In this document: in pieces, positions 1 through 3,822 of the stretch
How positions within the stretch are numbered: the stretch's first letter is position 1
How the letters are laid out: every line of letters begins with the position of its first letter
Assembly (NCBI GenBank): GCA_043731125.1
Contig: JAYTJL010000078.1
Span: forward strand, 1 to 9,375
Length of the DNA stretch: 9,375 nucleotides
Direction of reading: 5' to 3'
Origin: JAYTJL01 sp043731125
GTDB taxonomy: Bacteria > Patescibacteriota > Saccharimonadia > Saccharimonadales > UBA10212
Notes under the pieces: generated by a model
Told to the model about the DNA's origin: nothing
The model's database searches: none
Seen by the model: only the letters and a program-made list of their open reading frames with translations
Made by a program: the position numbers and the translations under genes

Positions 1-4
1 GCAT

Positions 5-59
5 ACAGCTAACAGCCAACAGTCCGGATCTTTAACTGTTTACTGAAACCTGTTTACTG
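5..59. repeat. Inverted arrays of degenerate heptads (CAGNNNN / NNNNCTG)
   Basis: CAG recurs every 7 bases on the left (CAGCTAA, CAGCCAA, CAGTCCG, starting at 6, 13 and 20). CTG recurs every 7 bases on the right (ending at 38, 45, 52 and 59, units such as TTTACTG). The right arm is therefore the same kind of heptad (CAGTAAA) read on the other strand, so the element is an inverted pair of heptad arrays around a short centre. It may begin before base 1. A second, better preserved element of the same design lies at 3723-3813. Its function is unknown; it could be a mobile intergenic repeat or a source of RNA hairpins. Confidence 0.6.
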
Positions 60-75
60 TCAACTTGAGTTGAAG

Positions 76-88
76 AGCAGAGTAGTAA
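76..88 (+). repeat. Left copy of 13-bp inverted repeat flanking the minus-strand gene block
   Basis: AGCAGAGTAGTAA here is repeated exactly on the minus strand at 1450-1462. Both copies read inward toward the four-gene block, and both are followed 4-5 bases later by CCCAAA. This is the geometry of terminal inverted repeats, but no transposase and no obvious target-site duplication is visible. Confidence 0.4.
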
Positions 89-129
89 TTAGCCCAAATT
101 TGTTTGTGCGGGAAAGAATCGAATCAACC

Positions 130-145
130 AAGGAAAAAATTCCTT
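130..145. other. Small palindrome AAGGAA-AAAA-TTCCTT
   Basis: A 6-bp perfect stem with an AAAA loop (TTTT on the minus strand). It lies 70 bases beyond the stop of the last minus-strand gene and just past the larger hairpin at 166-201. It could contribute to 3'-end formation of the minus-strand transcript, but the stem is A/T rich and weak. Confidence 0.35.
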
Positions 146-165
146 AATCATTCTCCTCTACCGTG

Positions 166-201
166 GCTGGGAAGGCTGGCACAAGTGCCAGCCTTCCCAG
201 C
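166..201. terminator. Perfect 17-bp inverted repeat, possible 3'-end hairpin of the minus-strand operon
   Basis: GCTGGGAAGGCTGGCAC (166-182) is the exact reverse complement of 185-201, with AA between, so an RNA would form a long hairpin with a CAAG-type tetraloop. It starts 14 bases past the stop codon of the last minus-strand gene, which fits a transcription end or an mRNA-stabilising hairpin. No U tract follows directly on the minus strand (the T-rich stretch is about 25 bases further on), so it is not a textbook Rho-independent terminator. It could also be a recombination site or a dispersed palindromic repeat. Confidence 0.5.
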
Positions 202-214
202 ATCTGCAAGTGGG

Positions 215-541
215 CTATCCGACGGCGGAGTGAGCCTCATCGCGAGTGTGTTGGTGGATGAGGGCGGCCAGGCTAGCCTGGTGCTTTTCCGCAGCTTGCA
301 TAGTTGGGTAGTCGAAGACCCAGATCTTCGACGTTCGAACAGCGAGGGTGCCTTCAGGAACCTGGTTTCTCCATGCATCGACTAAGGACGACGCACTCGC
401 TCCCAGCTCGGAACTGGCCACTGGCATGCAACACATCTGACCCATGCGGTCGTCCGGGTGAAAAGTCACCGGAGCGACGTTTGCGATTGGTTCTGTCCAG
501 GTGGCTGTAACCTTACTTCCAGTACGTGTAATGGTGCACAT
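215..541 (-). CDS. Hypothetical protein C, last gene of minus-strand block
   Basis: This 108-residue protein is not recognised as any family. It starts MCTITRTG and ends HSAVG, with no signal peptide, no membrane segment and no obvious catalytic motif. The first half contains two adjacent cysteines (QMCCMP). The second half has an amphipathic, Ala/Gln/His-rich helix-like tail (about residues 82-100). The ATG at 541 has a GAAAGGA Shine-Dalgarno site (plus-strand 550-556) 8 bases upstream and sits 30 bases after the stop of gene A'. That spacing matches the other gaps in the block and is the main reason to believe it is real. Longer plus-strand frames overlap it but lack comparable start signals. 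The strong hairpin at 166-201 follows its stop. Function cannot be assigned. Confidence 0.55.
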   Translation of the reverse strand: MCTITRTGSKVTATWTEPIANVAPVTFHPDDRMGQMCCMPVASSELGASASSLVDAWRNQVPEGTLAVRTSKIWVFDYPTMQAAEKHQASLAALIHQHTRDEAHSAVG

Positions 542-571
542 GCGGTGAATCCTTTCGGGGGGTGGAATAGA

Positions 572-835
572 TCAGCGGTAGACGGCGGCGTGCCTGATGG
601 ACTGCTCGATGAGAGAGTCGATCTGCGCGCGGATGGACTCAACCTGCCAGTGAAGGCTCTGCTTGAGCCGAATCATGAGCTTGTCAGCCTTGGCGTACAC
701 CTCAGCCACGAACCCGCTCTCCATGAGCAGATTCTCCAGTCTGCGCTGACGTCTCCATGACATGAAGCTTGACCTATCAAGGTCAAGCTCACGCCAGTCT
801 GCACCTTTTCCGTCAATCTTGCGAGTCTCTGGCAT
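572..835 (-). CDS. Hypothetical protein A', paralogue of protein A
   Basis: This 87-residue protein has no recognised family. Its core, residues 30-56, aligns without gaps to residues 38-64 of the protein encoded at 1150-1419: both have QRR, then (M/L)E, then A-x-VYA(R/K)xD(R/K), followed by a beta-strand-like hydrophobic run and an amphipathic helix. The two are probably copies of one small alpha/beta fold. There is no signal peptide or membrane segment; the N-terminal part is charged and contains three Trp (residues 14, 27 and one near 63). The start is supported by GGAAAGG (plus-strand 843-849), about 6 bases before ATG, 33 bases after gene B. All seven Glu codons are GAG, unlike the GAA-leaning gat genes nearby, which suggests a different genomic origin. 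Function unknown. Confidence 0.6.
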   Translation of the reverse strand: MPETRKIDGKGADWRELDLDRSSFMSWRRQRRLENLLMESGFVAEVYAKADKLMIRLKQSLHWQVESIRAQIDSLIEQSIRHAAVYR

Positions 836-868
836 TTCCTACCTTTCCTTGGGGGTTTGGGGTGGGGT

Positions 869-1120
869 CTAGACCTCACCGAGTGTTTCTCGGATGTCAC
901 AAGTGACGATGCCGTTACACGTCCACAGCGTGCTGTCCAACAGTGTCACAGCGACCCGGCCAGGTCGGACATCGAATACACCGATCCTACGGTCACTACC
1001 ATATGTGGTAGTGATTTTCGCTTCCTCTTTCGGACTCAACGTAGGACCTTCCACGAGCCGAAACTCGCGCAAGCCCATGTTTTTCGTATCCACGACGTGG
1101 ATACTCCATTTCCGTTGCAC
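869..1120 (-). CDS. Hypothetical protein B, GTG start with consensus Shine-Dalgarno
   Basis: This 83-residue protein, of no family I recognise, lies between the two paralogues A and A'. It appears to be mostly beta strand (KWSIHVVD, then GVFDVRPGRVAVTLLDS, then IVTCDI), with two cysteines near the end (TCNGIVTC). There is no membrane segment or signal peptide. The start is GTG at 1120, chosen because AGGAGGTG (plus-strand 1125-1132), a full match to the 16S anti-Shine-Dalgarno, ends 4 bases before it. An RBS this strong is good evidence that the minus strand is the coding strand here. It starts 29 bases after gene A stops. Function cannot be assigned; a small beta-barrel or partner protein is only a guess. 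Confidence 0.6.
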   Translation of the reverse strand: MQRKWSIHVVDTKNMGLREFRLVEGPTLSPKEEAKITTTYGSDRRIGVFDVRPGRVAVTLLDSTLWTCNGIVTCDIRETLGEV

Positions 1121-1124
1121 TTTT

Positions 1125-1132
1125 CACCTCCT
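1125..1132 (-). promoter_or_regulatory. Consensus Shine-Dalgarno of gene B
   Basis: CACCTCCT on the plus strand reads AGGAGGTG on the minus strand. It lies 4 bases before the GTG at 1120 and decides that unusual start. It contrasts with the leaderless genes downstream. Confidence 0.7.
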
Positions 1133-1149
1133 ACCAACTAAGTGGGAGA

Positions 1150-1419
1150 CTACACCAATGTCTTGATGGCCTGCTTTACGGCAAGGACCATCAGAATGTT
1201 CTGGTCCCAGTCTCCCGAGTGGTTCGCCTTGACGACCACTCGGTCATCTCGGGCGTAAACTGACGCGGTAGTCGGGATTGCACGTATCAGAGCCTCCATC
1301 CTTCTTTGCTGGGTTAGGTTGAGACGAGTTGGTACCGGAAAATCGAACACCATTGAGATAGGATCCAAACGAACGGGATCCTTTGAGTCAATCCAGTCCT
1401 TAAGTGTCCTTACTGTCAT
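1150..1419 (-). CDS. Hypothetical protein A, first gene of minus-strand block
   Basis: This 89-residue protein is not recognised. Residues 38-64 (QRRMEALI ... VYARDDRVVVK) match, without gaps, residues 30-56 of the protein at 572-835: about 10 of 27 identical, with many conservative changes. The two are likely paralogues. Predicted layout: an N-terminal helix (TLKDWIDS), a strand (MVFDFPV), a helix around QQRRMEALI, two strands around VYARDDRVVVK, and a C-terminal helix (NILMVLAVKQAIKTL). No signal peptide is seen. The ATG at 1419 is preceded by GGAGGAG (plus-strand 1422-1428). This is the promoter-proximal gene, reading away from gatC, with a leader of roughly 120 bases containing a terminator-like hairpin (1479-1500). 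Function unknown. Confidence 0.6.
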   Translation of the reverse strand: MTVRTLKDWIDSKDPVRLDPISMVFDFPVPTRLNLTQQRRMEALIRAIPTTASVYARDDRVVVKANHSGDWDQNILMVLAVKQAIKTLV

Positions 1420-1443
1420 TGCTCCTCCCAGGATTGGGTTTGG

Positions 1444-1477
1444 GTTGGTTTACTACTCTGCTTGTTAATGAACCAAC
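1444..1477 (-). other. Leader inverted repeat GTTGGTT / AACCAAC
   Basis: GTTGGTT (1444-1450) and AACCAAC (1471-1477) are exact reverse complements separated by 20 bases. They lie in the minus-strand leader between the terminator-like hairpin and gene A. The loop holds the right copy of the 13-bp repeat. It may be a second leader stem, part of an attenuator-like arrangement, or chance. Confidence 0.3.
1450..1462 (-). repeat. Right copy of 13-bp inverted repeat
   Basis: TTACTACTCTGCT here is the reverse complement of 76-88. In the minus-strand mRNA this copy would be in the 5' leader and the other in the 3' tail, so the two RNA ends could pair. Alternatively the copies mark the ends of an inserted segment of about 1.39 kb. 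Confidence 0.4.
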
Positions 1478-1478
1478 T

Positions 1479-1500
1479 AAAAACACCGCTGCGAGCGGCG
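1479..1500 (-). terminator. Rho-independent terminator-like hairpin in the minus-strand leader
   Basis: On the minus strand CGCCGCT (1500-1494) pairs with AGCGGTG (1490-1484), with one G-U pair and a CGC loop, and is followed at once by TTTTT (1483-1479). Only the minus direction has the U tract. It lies 60 bases before gene A and downstream of the likely promoter at 1547-1575. It could work as an attenuator, end a short RNA of about 60 bases, or block antisense transcription leaving the gatC promoter region. Confidence 0.55.
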
Positions 1501-1537
1501 AATCATGTGTGGTCCACCACGAGCAGTATAGAGTTAG

Positions 1538-1546
1538 TTATCCACA
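1538..1546. promoter_or_regulatory. DnaA-box-like 9-mer TTATCCACA
   Basis: This is an exact match to the classic high-affinity DnaA box. It sits just downstream of the putative minus-strand -10 region, in the divergent intergenic region. It is a single box; no cluster or AT-rich unwinding element is seen, so it is not an origin by itself. One match in a window of this size is also expected fairly often by chance. Confidence 0.25.
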
Positions 1547-1575
1547 AGTTTATAATAACCCAACCCCTTTGTCAA
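1547..1575 (-). promoter_or_regulatory. Putative promoter of the minus-strand block
   Basis: On the minus strand a perfect -35 TTGACA (1575-1570) is followed after 17 bases by TAAACT (1552-1547), or after 15 bases by the better -10 TATAAA (1554-1549). It is the best minus-strand promoter upstream of gene A and lies back to back with the gatC promoter. The short inverted repeat ACCCC/GGGGT (1563-1567/1578-1582) surrounds the -35 and may be an operator. The plus strand also has a TATAAT at 1551-1556, which could be a secondary gatC promoter. Confidence 0.4.
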
Positions 1576-1598
1576 TAGGGGTGGTATCTGTAAACGTC

Positions 1599-1607
1599 TG
1601 GTATAAT
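1599..1607 (+). promoter_or_regulatory. Extended -10 promoter of gatC (leaderless)
   Basis: TGGTATAAT is a perfect TATAAT with the extended-10 TG. It ends 11 bases before the gatC ATG at 1619, so transcription should begin within a few bases of, or at, the start codon. No good -35 is seen at 17 bases and there is no Shine-Dalgarno site. Confidence 0.65.
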
Positions 1608-1618
1608 TACCAATTAGA

Positions 1619-1909
1619 ATGTCAAAACTCACTAGGGATGATGTCTTAAAATTGGCTAGTTTGAGCCGTCTAAAGCTTTCTGATGATGAGGTATCTAAGT
1701 TTCAGGGCGAATTATCAGAAATTTTGAACTATGTTGAAATGCTGGACAATGTGGATACCAGCGGGCTGGAGCCTACTTACCAAGTAACAGGGCTTAGCAA
1801 TGTTACTCGGCTAGACGTAGTGAAACAATACCAAGCCACTAGAGAAGACTTACTCAAAAACGCGCCGGCTACTCAAGATAGCCAATTCAAGGTAAAAAAA
1901 GTTTTATGA
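1619..1909 (+). CDS. gatC: Asp/Glu-tRNA(Asn/Gln) amidotransferase subunit C
   Basis: GatC is the small subunit that wraps around the GatA-GatB interface and stabilises the GatCAB complex, which amidates Glu-tRNA(Gln) or Asp-tRNA(Asn) in the cytoplasm. At 96 residues it has the usual family length. The N-terminal helical part (LTRDDVLKLASLSRLKLSDDE) and the C-terminal signature (TREDLLKNAPATQDSQFKVKKVL) are both typical. The start is fixed by an in-frame TAA at 1604-1606 inside the -10 box, with no alternative start codon between. The TATAAT ends only 11 bases upstream and no Shine-Dalgarno site exists, so it is probably translated from a leaderless or near-leaderless mRNA. Its TGA stop overlaps the gatA start (ATGA), indicating translational coupling. 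It is the first gene of the gat operon. Confidence 0.95.
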   Translation: MSKLTRDDVLKLASLSRLKLSDDEVSKFQGELSEILNYVEMLDNVDTSGLEPTYQVTGLSNVTRLDVVKQYQATREDLLKNAPATQDSQFKVKKVL

Positions 1910-3318
1910 AGTGGGACCCCATAGCTGTAATTGCTGATAAAGTTCGCAGTGGCGAACTCAAGGCAGTCGATCTTGTTAATAAATCGTTATCAGAAATTAA
2001 GGCTGGAAAAGAGTTTGACGCCATAATTTCAACTCTTGACGAGCGGGCACTGCAAAGAGCATCCGAAATAGACAAAAACCCAAAGGGTAGCTTGGCAGGT
2101 GTACCTTTTATAGCCAAAGACAACTTTCTTACTTTTGGTGGCAAAACAACTGCAGCTAGTAACATTCTAAAGTCCTTCGAAGCACCGTACCAGGCAACGG
2201 CGATTGAAAGACTAGAAGCCGAGGGTGCAATCTGCGTTGCTAAAGCTAACTTAGATGCTTTTGCTCATGGCAGCAGCACTGAAAATAGTGACTGGTTTGT
2301 CACTAAAAATCCTCATGACAAAACAAGGGTACCAGGGGGAAGTAGTGGTGGTAGCGCGGCTGCTGTAGTCCTTGGCATGGCGCCGTTTGCTCTCGGTACG
2401 GATACTGGTGGGTCAGTTCGCTTGCCGGCTAGCTTTTGCGGGGCTGTAGGCTACAAACCAACATACGGACTTGTTAGCCGCAGCGGTGTTGTAGCAATGG
2501 CCAGCAGTACAGATGTAATTGGACCAATAGCAGCAACTGTTGAGGACGCAGCTTTGGTGTTAGACGTCATGGCTGGCAAGGACGAACTCGACTCAACAAC
2601 AATCGAACGAGACCAAAAGCCTTACCTAACCACTACACCCTACCCACTATCCACTAAGAAAATTGGCATTGTTAAAGAATATATGACCGACGAGGTTGAT
2701 CCAGATATTAAAAATGTAATCAATGAAGCTGTAGCAAAATTAAAGAAGGCTGGGGCAGCAGTCATTGAGGTTAGCCTGCCAAGCGTACCCCTAGCGTTGG
2801 CAGTATATTATATTATTTGTCCGGCAGAAGTGAGTAGTAACTTGGCACGTTACGACGGCCAGCGATATGGCTACAGCAGTCCAGATGCCAGTGACCTATT
2901 AGATAGTTATGAACTAAGCCGCGAACAAGGGTTTGGCGTAGAGGCTAAGCGTAGAATCATGATTGGGTCATATGTGTTGTCTAGTGGCTACTACGATGCC
3001 TATTATAAAAAAGCCCAGACGGTACGCACCAAGCTCATCAATGAGGTAAAAGAAGCATTTAGCCAAGTCGATTTCTTAATTGGTCCAGTGGCACCAACTA
3101 CAGCACCCAAAATTGGCGAAAAGTCGGGTGACCCAATGCAAATGTATTTGCTAGACATAATGACTGTTGCTGCTAACATTACTGGTAACCCAGCAGTCAG
3201 CGTGCCGTGTGCTGAAGTAGCTGGCTTGCCGGTTGGTCTGCAAATAATTGGCGCGCAGGGGGCTGACAGACAGCTTTTACTGGTGGCCAAAGCATTTGAG
3301 GAGACTGTAAAACCATGA
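1906..3318 (+). CDS. gatA: Asp/Glu-tRNA(Asn/Gln) amidotransferase subunit A (amidase)
   Basis: GatA is the glutaminase subunit of GatCAB: it hydrolyses glutamine and sends ammonia through a channel to GatB, where the misacylated tRNA is amidated. The 470-residue protein has the amidase-signature fold and all three residues of the Ser-cisSer-Lys triad: Lys71 in PFIAKDN, Ser146 in PGGSSGGSAAA and the nucleophile Ser170 in GTDTGGSVRLPA. Their spacing (75 and 24) equals that of characterised family members. The C-terminal GNPAVSVPC / GLPVGLQIIG block is also canonical. It is slightly shorter than many GatA proteins (about 480-490). The ATG overlaps the gatC stop by four bases without a Shine-Dalgarno site, so reinitiation is likely. 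Its TGA overlaps the next gene's ATG in the same way. Confidence 0.97.
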   Translation: MKWDPIAVIADKVRSGELKAVDLVNKSLSEIKAGKEFDAIISTLDERALQRASEIDKNPKGSLAGVPFIAKDNFLTFGGKTTAASNILKSFEAPYQATAIERLEAEGAICVAKANLDAFAHGSSTENSDWFVTKNPHDKTRVPGGSSGGSAAAVVLGMAPFALGTDTGGSVRLPASFCGAVGYKPTYGLVSRSGVVAMASSTDVIGPIAATVEDAALVLDVMAGKDELDSTTIERDQKPYLTTTPYPLSTKKIGIVKEYMTDEVDPDIKNVINEAVAKLKKAGAAVIEVSLPSVPLALAVYYIICPAEVSSNLARYDGQRYGYSSPDASDLLDSYELSREQGFGVEAKRRIMIGSYVLSSGYYDAYYKKAQTVRTKLINEVKEAFSQVDFLIGPVAPTTAPKIGEKSGDPMQMYLLDIMTVAANITGNPAVSVPCAEVAGLPVGLQIIGAQGADRQLLLVAKAFEETVKP

Positions 3319-3719
3319 TGTATTATTTGGTGGCAATAATCATTTTTGGCATAGTAGTGATGGTACTGGTCAGTCGGCTAGGCAAACATGTACCCAGCCG
3401 ACTAAATAAGCAGTATTTCCATGCTCATTGGTCGCAGTTGCTCGAGCGCGTCAAGACTCCCGAAGGAATGATACTGGCTGTAATTGATGCAGATAAATTA
3501 TTAGATGAAGCATTGAAAAAACGTCGCTACAAAGGCAAGACAATGGGCGAGCGACTGGTAGCAGCTCAACGGTCGTTAACCAACAATGACGGTGTCTGGT
3601 TTGCACATAAACTGCGAAATCGACTAGTACATGAACCGGGCGCTAAATTGAATAAAAAAGACGTTCAAAGAGCACTTGAAGGATTCAAGCAGGCATTGAA
3701 AGACCTAGGTGCACTATGA
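3315..3719 (+). CDS. Membrane-anchored HEPN-like domain protein in the gat operon
   Basis: This 134-residue protein has an N-terminal membrane helix (about residues 3-21, YLVAIIIFGIVVMVLVS) and a basic, helical cytoplasmic domain. Residues 98-108 read HKLRNRLVHEP. R101-N-R-L-V-H106 fits the Rx4-6H motif of HEPN domains, many of which are RNases or parts of toxin-antitoxin systems. The preceding AVIDADKLLDEALKKR and MGERL helices fit a HEPN/DUF4145-like four-helix bundle. The ATG overlaps the gatA stop (ATGA); a second ATG follows immediately at 3318, with GAGGAG at 3298-3303. It lies between gatA and gatB, so it is co-transcribed with the amidotransferase. No antitoxin partner (MNT-type) is nearby, so a toxin role is not supported. 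A housekeeping membrane or RNA-linked role is possible. The HEPN call is from motif reading only. Confidence 0.8.
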   Translation: MMYYLVAIIIFGIVVMVLVSRLGKHVPSRLNKQYFHAHWSQLLERVKTPEGMILAVIDADKLLDEALKKRRYKGKTMGERLVAAQRSLTNNDGVWFAHKLRNRLVHEPGAKLNKKDVQRALEGFKQALKDLGAL

Positions 3720-3722
3720 TAG

Positions 3723-3813
3723 AAGTAGACAGTAGACAGTATACAGCTTTCAGTTTGCCCAGTTCGCTGCTGAAGCGAAAGACTGTCAGCTGTCAGCTGT
3801 TAGCTGTTAGCTG
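3723..3813. repeat. Palindromic heptad-repeat element upstream of gatB
   Basis: The left arm has CAG every 7 bases at 3730, 3737, 3744 and 3751 (CAGTAGA, CAGTATA, CAGCTTT, CAGTTTG), preceded by a degenerate AAGTAGA. The right arm has CTG every 7 bases at 3783, 3790, 3797, 3804 and 3811 (CTGTCAG twice, CTGTTAG twice). The arms are inverted copies around a central hairpin TTCGCT (3763-3768) / AGCGAA (3774-3779) with a GCTGA loop. It fills nearly the whole gap between the HEPN-like gene and gatB, and its last CTG unit runs into the gatB Shine-Dalgarno site. The same design occurs at 5-59. Transcribed, it would form a long imperfect hairpin in the gat mRNA. Confidence 0.75.
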
Positions 3814-3817
3814 GAGG
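3813..3817 (+). promoter_or_regulatory. gatB Shine-Dalgarno site abutting the heptad repeat
   Basis: GGAGG ends 5 bases before the gatB ATG. Its first G is the last base of the final CTG unit of the repeat element, so folding of the repeat could affect ribosome access. Confidence 0.75.
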
Positions 3818-3822
3818 GAAAA

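Noticed and set aside
5..59. CRISPR array
   Set aside because: The repeat unit is 7 bases with no spacers; a direct-repeat/spacer pattern is absent.
104..385. Plus-strand open frame of 93 codons
   Set aside because: It crosses the perfect hairpin at 166-201, has no Shine-Dalgarno site, and overlaps the better supported minus-strand gene C.
857..1141. Plus-strand open frame of 94 codons (and another at 894-1166)
   Set aside because: These are opposite-strand shadows of gene B, which has a perfect AGGAGGTG ribosome site and regular spacing to its neighbours.
1538..1556. Replication origin suggested by the DnaA box next to an AT-rich TATAATAA
   Set aside because: There is only one exact box, no cluster, no long AT-rich element, and no dnaA/dnaN nearby.
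1404..1649. Plus-strand open frame of 81 codons running into gatC
   Set aside because: It covers both promoters and the leader hairpin, and overlaps the true gatC start out of frame. Its hydrophobic N-terminus comes from reading the complement of the gene A ribosome site.
1906..3318. UGA recoding (Gracilibacteria/Absconditabacteria-type code)
   Set aside because: gatC, gatA and the HEPN-like gene all end at TGA where the family C-terminus is expected, and no in-frame TGA is needed inside any gene.
3315..3719. Toxin-antitoxin system based on the HEPN-like motif
   Set aside because: No nucleotidyltransferase or other antitoxin gene is adjacent, and the gene is fused into a housekeeping operon with a membrane anchor.
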